Shown: piece after piece, positions 34,551 to 47,200 of the stretch | Layout of the letters: each line of letters opens with the position of its first letter | Position numbering within the stretch: the first letter of the stretch is position 1 | From: Macrostomum hystrix | Taxonomy: Eukaryota > Platyhelminthes > Macrostomidae | Reading direction: 5' to 3' | DNA length: 64,000 nt | Assembly (NCBI GenBank): GCA_950097015.1 | Contig: CATNEN010000033.1 | Span: 4,619,001 to 4,683,000 of the forward strand | Program-made: the position numbers and the translations under genes | Notes under the pieces: model-generated | The model's input: only the letters and a program-made list of their open reading frames with translations | The model's database searches: none | What the model was told of the DNA's origin: nothing

Positions 34551-36450
34551 GACTTACATCGCGGCATAACCGTAATTAGAATGTATCGGAAATGGATGAA
34601 ATTGTTGTTCACAATAAATAAAATAATAATTTTAGGTCAATGAAGCTAACGGATAACATGATTATTTGGGTTATATTTAAATTAAGTGTTTATAGAAAGT
34701 CCAAAACTAGCAAAAATACTGAATATAATACTGCATGATTTTACCGACTAAAATACTTTATATACTAGCCAATTTAATTCTAAAGAAACGATAATAGAAA
34801 TTTCTCTGTTAAAGACTTTCTAACAAAAATCGGCAAGCTAACTAGGCAAAAAAAGGCTTTATTATTATCTACAAATGTAACTAATTGTTATTTGAGTTAA
34901 CTAAAAATCCAAGTCTAGTCATTCTAATAAACATCGTTTTAGTTTACGTATCGTAATACGAAACATAAATGAAATTATCATATTTTTGCATGCTTGAAAT
35001 ACTATAAAATTTAAATATCAACGCATTGAATTGAAAGAAAATTGCTAGTAAATAGACCTATCTTATAGCCGACGACACAGAAGAGGACTTATCTGTTTTG
35101 ATAAAAAATCTGATAGTGAGTATAGCATTAAGTAAAATTTCAGCTCATATATTTATCATTTTAAATGCTTGATAGCTAAAAGTGAGAATTTATATTAAGC
35201 ACCATTTTATGCTAAGGCAAGCATATTTGTTGGACTCTATACCTAGTCCTATTAAACTGAAGTACATAATTGTATTAACTTTGCTGTTCATTCATACAGC
35301 AATCTAGACCTATTCATACAAGCTGCTGTGTGGATAAGCAGAAAATAGGCCTAATCGGCATGGATCCGTGTGGATAAAATTGAAATTATCGGCATGGGAC
35401 TGTGGGAATAAGCTCTGCCTTAATATATATATTTCATTTTTTGCTACTTTCTGTTAAAATGGTAAAAAGCTTACTCTTTAGATAGTCATAGTTAAGAACA
35501 CAGAATGAATGCCTAGTAGCATTGTCCCTAAGCCTCTTGAAGGCCAACCTAAGGCACTCAGACATTGGCCTAACTGAGGGATGGAAGTCTAGAAGGCCTA
35601 CAATGTCCTCAAAAACCACATTATCTACTTGTCATGAATCATAATAATAATTGCTAAAGGGCTGTGGGCAATAGCACACCTTTGGTGACATGAGACCTGC
35701 CACAAGCAAGAAAACAATTCAGCCAATTTTGTTGACTGCTAGCACAGGCATAGATATTGTATTTGTACGCAGGCACATCATTCCATTATAGGACATAGTA
35801 GAGGGAAGAAAAATTATAACACATAGAGACTAAAGAGACAAACAAACTAAAGCAATAGCATCTTTTAGTACAATTCAATTCACCATCATTTCCAGTTCAG
35901 TTTTTTTGTCTAAAATTAAAATGTTGAGTTCCCACCATTTTTATTTTGCCAGCTTAACCAAACATTACAGTTTAGGCCTACTTGAAAAGTGCTCTATTAT
36001 ACAACTCAAAGTTATTTCACATATATGGGTTTGAACATCAGGAGATTTATGACTAAATTGTCTAAAACATAATAAATTTATGTTTACTATATTAATTGGC
36101 TTATGCCACTTATATTGAAATTACTAGGCCTATATTGTAAAATTGTAAAAAACCTAGCTATTTTGTGACTAGGAATTTTGGGCTATTTTTATCCCACTAT
36201 AATCATGGTCAGTTGGGAAGGAAGAAATGTGATCACCTCCTCTCATCATTGGAGCTAGTCAGAATTGTAGCAGTCTTGGCCATATTGTTAAACAAAGTCC
36301 ATACAAGACAAGTGTCATTGAATATAAGGTAGAAAATGGAACTAAGTTGCCCTAAGATTATTGATTTCACAAGAGGCCCTATGACTTCATTCTGCATGAT
36401 GAATACAAAAGTATAAGCCTACAAGTCTAAGACAATAGTATTAGGCCTAA
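34551..36450. other. AT-rich intergenic region
   Basis: No coding potential. The only recognised item is a SINE fragment at about 35,640. Confidence 0.4.
35636..35712 (-). mobile_element. SINE family 1 fragment (3' end)
   Basis: ATAATAATAATTGC followed by GGGCTGTGGGCAATAGCACA matches the reverse complement of the family 1 tail. Confidence 0.55.
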
Positions 36451-36640
36451 TAATTTTAAATGGGCTGTAGGCACTGATGCACATAATGCCCACAGATACA
36501 GTACACAGGTGTGTACATCTGCCCTGACTTTCTCATCATCAGGCAGTGTACACTTTCATTGTTCCTAGGAGGTTGGCCCTTGAAGGCTTAAATTACACAA
36601 GCCCCAAGCCTTCTCTCTGTGACTGCTTTTTAAATTAACA
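36450..36640 (-). mobile_element. SINE family 1, partial copy
   Basis: Contains CCCTGACTTTCTCATCATCA, then GGCAGTGTACACTTTC, then GAGGTTGGCCCTTGAAGG, and ends near AAGCCTTCTCTCTGTG; this is the reverse of the 21,260 copy. The tRNA head is lost. Confidence 0.75.
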
Positions 36641-36708
36641 TGGCCTATAGATAATCAACAAAGTTTTCAATCGGCACCAATCGAAACACCTTTCAGCTCG
36701 CTAGCCCC

Positions 36709-39177
36709 ATGAAGTTCGCACGTTTGGGTTCTTCATTGCAGATTTGTTTTAGTAGAGATGAGCTGGAGCTAGTCTCCAGTCTCAGCAATGTGACTCTTCA
36801 TTGTGAAGACTGCGGTCATTTTTCATCAGATTTTCATCAACTCGCGCAGCACATGGCGATTTGCCACCGCGAGGCGGCTCCGAGCGACCTGCGTCACTTC
36901 TTGCGCCAACAGAAGCAAATCGGTTCGCAGCAGCCTTTTCAGCCTTCGCCTTCGTTGTCGCCGTCTTCTGGTCCATCGCCAGCTTGCCAGAGCCTCGGCC
37001 TCATGCCAAAGAGGTCGTCCTCTGTGTTGTCTTCCAGCAACGGCGACCAGCAGATCCTAGCGCGTCCTCTGTTAAAGCGGGCCAGAAATGCGGCCGAACT
37101 GCCCAAAAGCTTCGACATCACCAACGAGCCGTGCAGCCAATGGCTACCGGTTGTAGAACTCAAACCGGATTTGTCGCGAGTTGTCTCACTAAATAAAGGG
37201 GACTACGTTAACTACCCCTCTAACGAGCAGTTCGCCACTGTGGCTGAAATTTACCAGCAGTTCCTGGCCAGCAGGGAACTTGGCACCCACTATGCTGACC
37301 GGCTGTTTGACGCCGGCGTTACCCTCGCTGAGCACCTCGGTACAAATGTGTCCAGCGGGCGCCAAGTCGACTTGGTGTTCCAGCTGGGCAAGGATGTGGC
37401 CAAGTGCGCCGCTGAAGCTGAGCTGTTCGGCGGCAGTGGCGATGCCGCTTCGCCCGAGGAGCTGGCTCGCAAGCTTTTCCACCTCTCTGTGCAGCTGCTG
37501 CAGCCCAACTCCCAGGTCTGTGTTGGGCTGCTTTTATATTTTGCTAAATGTACAGTGATGAAGTAAAGTGGTTAAATAATGATTGCAGAATGGCTGCAGG
37601 CAATGGCACATCATTTGGTAACACTAGACCGGCAACCAGCGAGGAGGCAATTCTGCCCATTTCCCTAACCCCTGAGCACTCACTCACACAGGTGTGTACA
37701 TCTGCTCTGACTTTCTCATCTTCAGGCAGTGTACACTCTCACTGTGCCTTGGAGGTTGGCCCTCAAGCGCGTAAATTGCATGACAACCCCTCCAAGCCTT
37801 CTCTCCGCGGCTCAAAAATCAAACGAGTCAAACGCGTTAGACCGCTCTGCCACCGACCCCCTAAGTGACGTGGTTAACTTACAGTGATTTATTCAAGAAA
37901 ACTAACTATAAGTAATCTGCTGTCTGTTTTTGCCTTTTGCGAGGCAATCTGTGCGAGTCTCTTTAAATTTCTCTATTAGGGTGTCTAGATTTTTTCTTTA
38001 ACTAAATGATTTGCAGTGGTCCCAGAGAGATCTGTACATTTCTGACAGATATATTTTAAGCAAACTTTAATACTTTTTTGACTGCAGATTCCACATAAGG
38101 AACAGTTCGACAATCTATCCTAGATAGAATCAATCTAGGATTCATATTGATTCTATTTTTAGAATTCGCAACGGTTCTATTTTTAGCTCCGTAATGGTTA
38201 TATTTTTAGCCTACAGAATGTTTCTATTTTTAACATTCTTAATGGGTCTTATCTTTTGTTAGCATCCATGAATGAAGCGATGGCTATATTTTGGAGGAAC
38301 CTGTAATGCTAGAATTTATTTCTTTTAGCAAGCCTGAATGTTCATTTATAGCGCCACCACAATCTTCAACCTTCCGTCTGCACCAGGGGCACATTAACGG
38401 AGAAGATGCCTGCTCCGACATCGTCAGCTGCATCAGGGCAGTCCGTCACTACATTGAGACGCCGAGTCTCGAACGGCTAACGAAGCTGGAGGAGAGCGCT
38501 CGAGACCTCAGCCTTTATGTCGGTAGATTGAACACCTGCTTGACTGACCTGAGCCAATCCTGCGTCATCAGCGGCCAGGACAGCTCCGAGCAGGTTTGCA
38601 GAATGTTCGTCTGCATGCAGATGATGGTCATTAAGTGTAATTTGAAGGGCTAGATACAGCTGTGGACAAATTTGTTTGTAACATATCCAGTCGATGGTTA
38701 GTTATTGTGTAGAAACCATCAAACAAAGCCAGCCAATTAAGGGTAGAAATAGCACGCTATTTTTCCTCCAGGGGCAGATTTTCTTGAAAGTCCAGCATAT
38801 GGATAAAACTTTTACGCCCTTTTCGATGAAATAATTTTCAAAGCCATCCAAGTCAGTATTACTCAGCAATTCTTGCCGAAGACCCTATTCTTTCGAAAAT
38901 CGCATACGAAATTCAACTCGGGGTGGAGCCACAGAGAGCTATCCAGCATAAGAAGGCCCTCAGCATTGCTGCGGTCACTCTGAACTTTGCCGCTGCAATC
39001 ATTTCTAGGTTCAGAATGGCCGCCATCATCAATTTGTTAATGCGTTGGTCTGAAATTTTATTAGCTAATTTTTTATCCTTTGACTGCGTTTCTAAAAGTA
39101 AAAAAGTTTTTGTTTTTATCTTTTTTTCAGTAATCCCCACAGAATCAGCGGAAAACCTATACGGTAATACTAGGTAA
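36709..39177 (+). CDS. Unidentified C2H2-like zinc-finger / helical protein
   Basis: Three exons join in phase 0: 36,709-37,515, 38,387-38,593 and 38,857 onward. The first ATG follows an acceptor-like TTTCAG, so an upstream non-coding exon or trans-splicing is possible. Residues about 30-50 hold a finger-like CEDCGHFSSDFHQLAQHMAI followed by CH. A Ser/Pro/Gln-rich linker is followed by a ~200-residue helix-rich region (IYQQFLASRELGTHYADRLF, ASPEELARKLFHLSVQLL, LERLTKLEESARDLSLYVG). Exon 3 begins YYSAILAEDPILSKIAYEI. The 3' end is unresolved: either a donor after TTTCTAG at about 39,009 or a stop at 39,177. No known family recognised; a nuclear role is only a guess from the finger. Confidence 0.5.
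37575..37862 (-). mobile_element. SINE family 1 in intron 1 of the C2H2-like gene
   Basis: Reads on the minus strand from a tRNA-like head (complement of CGTTAGACCGCTCTGCCACC) to the CTGCAATCATTATTT tail. The middle segment matches the 21,260 copy closely, but the B-box region is shortened. Confidence 0.85.
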
Positions 39178-39194
39178 TCACCTATACAGTTTTA

Positions 39195-39620
39195 GTTTAA
39201 TATCTCTTATACGGTTAACCCCCACGGAATTATTCTGAAAGGGAATAAGAGAAATAAGAGAATCTATTTGATATCTCTTATACGGGAATCGCCACAGAAT
39301 CTATTGAATATCTCTTAAGCGGGAATCCCCACAGAATCCATTGAATATCTGTTATACGGGAATCCCCACGGAATCTATTTGATATCTCTAATACGGGAAT
39401 CCCCATGGAATCTATTTGATATCTCTCAAGCGGGAATCCCCACAGCATCTATTGAATATCTTTTATACGGGAATCCCCACAGAATCTATTGAATATCTTT
39501 TATACGGGAATCCCCACAGAATCTATTGAATATCTTTTATACGGGAATCCCCACGGAATCTATTTAATATCTCTCAAGCAGGAATCCCCACAGAATCTAT
39601 TTAACATATCTTATAAAGGA
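39195..39620. repeat. Minisatellite, ~37-bp unit
   Basis: About ten units sharing TACGGGAATCCCCACAGAAT and CTATTGAATATCTCT, moderately diverged. It begins just beyond the last possible exon of the C2H2-like gene. Confidence 0.85.
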
Positions 39621-39780
39621 ATCCCTTTCGAATTGCCCGAATGATTTTAAGGGAATTCCTTTCGAATTGCCCGAATGATTTTAAGGGAATTCCTTTCGAA
39701 TTGCCCGAATGATTTTAAGGGAATTCCTTTCGAATTGCCCGAATGATTTTAAGGGAATTCCTTCCGAATTGCCCGAATGC
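39620..39780. repeat. Minisatellite, 36-bp unit
   Basis: Nearly five units containing TCCTTTCGAATTGCCCGAAT and GATTTTAAGGGAAT, immediately adjacent to the previous array but unrelated in sequence. Confidence 0.9.
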
Positions 39781-40766
39781 AATTAGGATATCGCTGCTAA
39801 ATCAGCGGAACACTTGCGTGAAGTTAAATGGGCCTGGCAACATAAGCCTATTTGTTTACCAGATATTGCCATGAAAGTATATTGTTCTTTTGTTGCTATC
39901 AATCTTACATTGTTTATTGCTGCTATCTCTGCGCAAGCATCGCTCTGTATTTATCCTTAAATGTAGAGTCTGTGCTCTCTGTTTTCTGTCATACTTTAAT
40001 GCATCGCGTCGCATTTCTTTGCTCAACAATAAATGTATCCCCATTTTCCCTGGGCGAGTGTCTATCGGACGCATGATTTCAATCGTTTCCCTATGTGAAT
40101 GAATCATTTTTAATCCCCAGCTTGGCCTGGCCAGTTGCCTATCTAACCCGAATGTTTTATTTAATGGCATATGCCTTTAAATAGCTTAATTTTCGTCGTC
40201 TATGGCAAAACCGGCTTAAGATACATTAGCAATGGCAATATGGATTGTCATTTTGTTGGTAGAACAATTCTGCTGTTCTTTGTAGCTCGTATAAGTAGTT
40301 TACCTATACGTATTTTAATAAAACCCAGAGTTGTTGTCGATGGCCTTAGGCCCGTCCTCGAACGCTGTTTCTTGGAAACACCTCCTTCAGCAGTGCCTAA
40401 AGCAAAGAAACGAAATCTAGGGGAATTGTGCCATATCAGTTGGTGAAACGAACTACGAGACGATAGATTTATTGCGCAACATAGCGCGAAAAAATCTCAG
40501 CGCGCTAGCCTATAGAATGCAAATGTTTTCTCTTCTTTTACTCGACACACTTATTAATTATGAGTACATTTTGTGTATGATTGACATATGGGGCTTCCCT
40601 CTTCACCCCCAGAAGACAAAAATACTATTGAAACTCTATAAAATGCCTAAATAGTTAGTCTCTTTCGATTATTTTTGCCATTGACATTGACAGCAGGCGC
40701 GAAATGAAGTCAATACACAAAACCACAGATTATATGTCCTCTAGATGTGTCACTCAAGCAAAATAT
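39781..40766. other. Region with no recognised gene
   Basis: No exon or transposon identified apart from the 26-base inverted partner at 40,729-40,754 described in the findings. Confidence 0.4.
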
Positions 40767-40872
40767 ACCAATATTGATAGGCTGCAGAGGGCTGAAACGA
40801 GGTAAAACGTTGAGGCGCGTAGCGCCGACGCGTTTCACCTCGTTTCAGCCCGAGCAGCCTATCAATATTGGT
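40767..40872. repeat. 106-bp near-perfect palindrome
   Basis: The left arm starts ACCAATATTGATAGGCTGC and the right arm ends GCAGCCTATCAATATTGGT. The arms continue through GGGCTGAAACGAGGT and GGCGC around a 3-base centre (GTA), with one indel and a few mismatches. Confidence 0.9.
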
Positions 40873-42752
40873 GTTGTAATTAGCCTACGCGTATTGAAAC
40901 GAGGTTGAAACTAACGGCAGCCCGCCCTCTGCTGTTGTCTATGGTCGAATTCCATAGATATGCACTGCGGGCGGGCCGTGATTCTTCCGCTTCGCGAAAA
41001 CCCAGAGGTTTGGCCATAAACACTTCTACTGCTGAACTTTTCGTATTCACACTGTAAGACGCTGGTTTGTCAGGTAGCACGCTCATATTATATTTGGCAG
41101 CAACACTGGGGTGGGCGTACCCACCCCCAATCACGCCACGCTAGCACGGACGCAGGCGTGTACGCTCTACCCCCACTGTACACTGCGGGCCGCGAACTCT
41201 AAGCTGCTTACAACACCTGGTTGAGAAATGAATAGGGAAAGCTCCATGCATTCCTACATGCTTCCTCGCTCACCCGTGGTTGTCAAAGTCCAGACAGAAA
41301 ATTCTGCATATTTGAACACGAAAAGATGCAAGCGATCAGTGGCATTATATTTGGGCAACTATTGAGTTTATTAGACTACAGAAGAGCATCAGAAACTGCT
41401 GGGTTACTGCAGACTCCTGCTTTCGGAAAAAACGATCGAATCCTGCATTTCAGCAGTCTCAGAGGAGTCTCAGTCTCAAGGCACCTGGCTGATTGCGCAG
41501 AAAACGATACGCAGCATGACTGAGGTGATGAGATAGCGATGGCTTCACGCACTTGTTTGCGATCCTAGCGCATGCCGCGGTTGCGAATACCGCCTCTTGC
41601 TGCCCTCGAGTGATGCTGGCGAGTCTCCGCCGTCTCTCTGACCGAGCTGCGGTCAACTCAGCTGCCAACTCTACATTATGCACGTCTTCGCAATGAAGGA
41701 TCGGTGGGTAATATCGGCAATATCGTCTGGCAGAGGTTCGATCTCGGCTGGTTCCCTTTCTAGGCGTGGTGGAAACTAAGAAGCCTGTGGAATGGCAGTA
41801 ACGTTTTTGGCAGTATTTCGGAGTCAAGCTGAGGAGCGCCTCTCGTGCGGTGGGCAGGCGCACATTTTTTATTTTCGCAGCCGAACAAACTCGAGGTCAA
41901 CGCCACGCAGTCCTAGAACTTGTATCTAGCGATCTGCCATCACATCGTCCCTTGGAAATTTGTGCAGGTGGATGGGGAATCCGTACTGTGACTTCAAGCG
42001 TTTCTTGTGTTGAATAACATGCGGCTGCACAACAAGCGCGACCGCTGATGCGATTAACAGAGACGGCCCACTTGTTACGCTTGATGGTGTTTACAGCCTT
42101 TGTACTCTCTTTAAGAGCTTTCACTGCATCTAGCGCTTCGCGGTCACGAACAGCTCTTACTTCTTAGACAGAGTACGGATCACGTAAATCTAAACCATCA
42201 ACCAGAATCTCTTCTAAGTCGCGCTCGGTGATACAATTTGGATCATAATCACCGCAGAGATTTTCCGCTAAGTTCGCTATTGAATTTATCAAGACTTGCC
42301 TTTCCATGTTTTCTTCCACGATTTATTTTCTTCATTAATGTTTCTCATTTACAAAAACAGAACATGCATACTTTTACCATAGACATGCCGGGGTTTATCT
42401 GCATACATCCCGCAAAATGAATATAGTTTAAATAAGATATTTTATGAGATACTGATACCGACATGAAACCCATAGAATATCTTATACAAACACGATAGCT
42501 TGGGTGAACAACTCGCAGACAAATAGTCTATGGCCGAAAGGGTGAGCGGAAATTCCCACAAGCTAAAACTGGGTGTGTGACACATCTAGAGGATATATAA
42601 TCTGTGCATAAACCTGAAGCCAATTTAGCCATAGACATTTGCAGCGGGCGCATAACTTCATTTCGTGCCCGCTGTTGTAGCTGACTCTGTTATGGCATAA
42701 TAACAATATGCATAGGCTGTTACGGGCATAAATTTGCAAAAACTTTAGTATA
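40873..42752. other. Unassigned region, possible decayed transposon
   Basis: Minus-strand frames at 41,459-41,863 and 41,897-42,310 look weakly protein-like (Arg/Ala-rich; a Glu/Leu-rich start near 42,308 broken by a TAA near 42,170). They have no recognised motif. Together with inverted sequences on both sides this may be a degraded non-autonomous DNA element. Confidence 0.3.
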
Positions 42753-43460
42753 GCTTTTGCCATTCAATCTCAGTGTTTTGTCATTCATACTCAGCCCCCA
42801 TAGAATTAATCCAGCCAGTTGGCGCCGTTTGGTCCATAGACTATCGCTCTGTGCCATTCAATCTCGGGTTTTGTCATTCAAACTCAGGCTTTAGTGTGGA
42901 GAAGGAATGTGGATAAGGAATGAACAGGTTATTATTCCTCAGCTCGGCTCATGTAACACAGGACCGAAAAACAGACTTGTTAAACTTGTTAAACATAATG
43001 CAGTCCATACACATTACAAGTCAAACACCTCTAGCATCATAGTGAGGAACATACGGATTTGAGCGGAATTGTTAATGTCTTGGATCAGAATAGTGACTCA
43101 GAGAAAAGGAATTTGCATAATGCACCGTGGATACAGCCGGCTGCAGGCAGGCAATCTCCCAGTTTGCGGCCTTCAGAGTGTCCAGTGCAACGTGGCCCAG
43201 GCGCTCCATGTAAGCATATGGCCAATGTACGAGTAAGTTGGGCCATATAAGCAAATGCTATGGAAGAAATTTGTAATTTAGCTGTCTTTTGGAGGACTGC
43301 GTTTGAGAGACCGAGCTTATAAAGCCTGAGTTTGAATGACAAAACCCGAGATTGAATGGCACAGAGCGATAGTTTATGGGCCAAACGGCGCCAACTGGCT
43401 GGATTAATTCTATGGGGGCTGAGTATGAATGACAAAACACTGAGATTGAATGGCAAAAGC
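42753..43460. repeat. Inverted repeat pair, 141-bp arms
   Basis: Bases 42,753-42,893 and 43,320-43,460 are almost exact reverse complements (outer ends GCTTTTGCCATTCAATCTCA and its complement), separated by 426 bp. Each arm also contains an internal duplication of GCCATTCAATCTC plus TTTTGTCATTCA. It has the shape of a fold-back or MITE-like element. No transposase is seen between the arms. Confidence 0.85.
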
Positions 43461-43639
43461 GTGTACGTGTACGAGTACTCAGGAATGCTTAAGTAGGTAC
43501 TCACAGCTTCAACTTATCAATGACATGTTTTTGTTTATTGAAGAACGAAATTAAAACGGATATTTTTGTTCAATAATTTGAAAAGCAAAAGCCTATTTGC
43601 CTATTTAGTTCAAGTTTTTTTCAAACGAGATGATCAAAT

Positions 43640-44075
43640 CAGGCGGCCATCCTCTAGAGCCCAGATTTGACCACAATCCACCCAGATCCACATATCAGAC
43701 TACTCTCCTCTCATATCTAAGGATTAGACTACAGTCCTCCCAGATCCCAAGATTAAATCACAATCCTCCTAGATCCCCAGATTAAATCACAAAGACCACC
43801 ATCCTCCCAGATCCCCAGATTATTAGACCACAGTCCTCCCAGATCCCAGATTTATTAGACCACAGTCCTCCCAGATCCCAGATTTATTAGACCACAGTCC
43901 TCCCAGATCCTCAGATTTATTAGACCACAGTCCTCCCAGATCCTCAGATTTATTAGACCACAGTCCTCCCAGATCCACAGATTTATTAGATCACAGTCCT
44001 CCCAGATCCCCAGATTAGACCACAGTCCTCCTAGATCCCCAGATTAGACCAAAATACTTTTAGATTCACAGATTA
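43640..44075. repeat. Minisatellite, ~30-bp unit
   Basis: About fourteen units with CACAGTCCTCCCAGATCC and a variable CAGATTTATTAGAC part; ends decayed. It lies directly upstream of the site-1 protease gene. Confidence 0.85.
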
Positions 44076-44224
44076 GCTTTCTCTTACGGTCTTGTTTAGA
44101 TCTGACTGTGAAAGTGGTAGCTTGTTGTCTTTACTAATTGGTTGTCATGGCAACGCTTTGCAGCTCTTCAGCGCTCTCCCAGCCGCAGAGACGCATCTGG
44201 GCGGCAAGCAGCTGGCCTCCCGTA

Positions 44225-47200
44225 ATGCATTTAATTCCAGAGACAAAATTACCGACTTACTTTCTTCTGTCGCTTCTGACGACGGTATCGCTTGCAACTC
44301 AGACAGACGCGTGCAGCAACGGCGGCTTTTTCGATCCGAGCTCAAGTCGCAACGCCAGTTTCGACGAAATTCCGGATCTGCGCTACGAGTTCTCCACCGA
44401 GACTGTGCCTCGCGAGTACATAGTAGCCTACACTGGTTACCATGACAACGAGGCTCGCGTCCGCCTTCTCTCCGACCTGCTGGCCGGACTGCCCTGCGCC
44501 TGGCGCGTCGTTCGCCGCGACAATCCGGCCGCCCTGCACCCAAGCGACTTCGATCTGCTCCGGCTGGCCTTCAACTGCACGCCTGCCACAGCCGCCGATG
44601 TGTCCCGGCGCCTGCTGACCAGCCGCACCGTCCGCTCCGTGACGCAGCAGCGCCGAGTCACCCGGACCTTGCACGGCTTCGGCCACTTCGACGCCGAAAA
44701 TCATGCGGAGCTGCCGCGCTGGCACAGCCGGCGCAGCTTCAGCCAGGTGCCGTTCGTCGGCGGCGTCGGCCTTGGCGGCGGGAGGTCGGCGCCAACCCAG
44801 ATCACCTCGGCGTTGCAGGCCGACGTTCTGTGGAGCGTCGGCTTCTCCGGCCGCGGCGTCCGAGTGTCCGTGTTCGACACTGGCCTGGAGGCCGGGCACG
44901 GCCATTTCAAACGTGGCCGAGTCAAGGAGCGAAGCAACTGGACCAATGAGAAGACCCTTGACGACGGCCTCGGCCACGGCACCTTTGTGGCCGGGGTCAT
45001 CGCCAGCTACCGGGACTGCCTGGGCTTCGCACCGGACGCTGACTTGTACATATTTCGAGTGTTCACCAATGCTCAGGTGCGTGCCCTCCGAGTTTGCAAT
45101 CCGAGAGCATGGAACTTTAGATCGATCTACCAAAGTAGATGGGATTCCTGTTGTTCATTTTAGGTTTCGGCATACCAAGTAGTGGTTAAAAATTAGTTAT
45201 TCGATTATTTACTTTCGGTTCTTTTTCTGAATTTGGGCTCAAAATCGGATAGGATTTGAGATGGGATTCGGGATAGAGTTTGAGATGGGATTCGGGATAG
45301 GGTTTGAGATGGGATTCGGGATGGGGTTTGAGATGGGATTCGGGATGGGGTTTGAGATGGGATTCGGGATGGGGTTTGAGATGGGATTCGGGATGGGGTT
45401 TGAGATGGGATTCGGGATGGGGTTTGAGATGGGATTCGGGATAGGGTTTGAGATGGGATTCGGGATGGGGTTTGAGATGGGATTCGGGATGGGGTTTCAG
45501 ATGGGATTCTTGATACGCTTTAAAATGGTATTTTGGTATTCGAGTTTGAGCTGGGACTGAGATTGAAATTCCTCCTAATCCTGTCTCCGCTCACAGGTGT
45601 CGTACACCTCCTGGTTCCTGGACGCATTTAACTATGCCATGCTGCGCCGCATCCACGTCATCAACCTTAGCATCGGCGGGCCGGACTTCCTGGACCGGCC
45701 GTTCGTTGACAAAGTCTGGGAGCTCACCAGCAATGGCGTCATCCTGGTGTCGGCCATCGGCAACGACGGTCCGCTCTACGGCACGCTTAACAACCCGGCC
45801 GACCAGATGGACGTTGTCGGCGTCGGCGGCATCGACTTCGACGAACGAGTCGCCAGGTTCAGCTCGCGCGGCATGACCACCTGGGAGCTGCCGGACGGCT
45901 ACGGCCGCCTCAAACCAGACATTGTCACCTACGGCGCCGGCGTCCGTGGCTCCGGGCTCCGGGAGACCTGCCGGGCCCTCAGCGGCACCTCGGTGGCCAG
46001 CCCAGTGGTGGCCGGAGCCGTGGCTTTGCTCTACAGCGCCGTGCTGCACAGGGGCGCCGTCATCAACCCGGCCTCGGTCAAGCAGGCCCTGCTGGCTTCA
46101 GCCAGGCGCCTCCCGGAGGCCAACATGTTTGAGCAGGGCCACGGCAAGCTGGACCTGCTGCGTGCCTACCAGCTGCTGCGGGCCTACAAGCCCCAGGCCA
46201 GCCTGTCTCCCAGCTACATTGACTTCACCGACTGTCCCTACATGTGGCCCTACTGCTCACAGCCCATGTACTACACTGGCCTGCCTGTCATTGTCAATGT
46301 CACCATTCTGAATGGAATGTCGGTGAGTGATGAAACAGCTCCACTTCCCTTTCACTCGTCCGTCTTTATCCCCTCTTCTGTCTCTCATCTCCATCTCCCA
46401 TCGCCCGTCTCATATCTCCCATCTCCAGTCTCCCATCTCCAGTCTCCCATCTCCATCTCGTATCTCAACCTGTCGCCACCTGCAGGTGGCCGGTCGCATT
46501 CGCGGCGCGCCTCTGTGGATCGACGGTCAGAACGGCCGCCTGCTGACGGTGTCGGTGAGCCACTCGGACCTGCTGTGGCCGTGGTCCGGCTGGCTGGCCC
46601 TGCAGCTGGGCATCGCCGAGGCTGGTGCCAGCTTTGATGGCATCGCCGAGGGCTGGTTGAACTTCACCGTCGAAACTGTCGGCGCCGGCGTCGGCGAGGA
46701 GACGTCAACGGACCTCAGCCTGCCCGTGCGAGTGCGCTTGGCGCCCAGGCCGCCTCGCAGCCGCCGGCTCCTCTGGGACCAGTTTCACAGTCTGCGCTAC
46801 CCCTCAGGATATTTTCCCAGGGATAATCTTAGAGTGAAGCTGGACCCGCTGGACTGGCATGGGGATCATCCGCACACAAATTTCAGGGACCTGTACGGCC
46901 GGCTCAGAGCTGCTGGCTACTATGTGGAGGTGAGACCTCAGCCTAATCCCACACTCCCTCAGCCTAATCCCACACTCCCTCAGCCTAATCCCGCACTCCC
47001 TCAGCCTAATCCCACACTCCCTCAGCCTAATCCCGCACTCCCTCAGCCTAATCCCACACTCCCTCAGCCTAATCCCACACATCCTCAGCCTAATCCCGCA
47101 CTCCTTCAGCCTAATCCCAAACTCCCCCAGCCTTATCTCGCACTTTCGGACCAATTGCACCCAGCAGCAAACGCGGCAGTCTAGAATCATCCCATCTTTC

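Noticed and set aside
38916-38935. Similarity of exon 3 (GGGGTGGAGCCACAGAGAG) to the SINE 1 body
   Set aside because: Only about 19 bases, with no similarity on either side; may be chance, although an exonised SINE scrap cannot be excluded.
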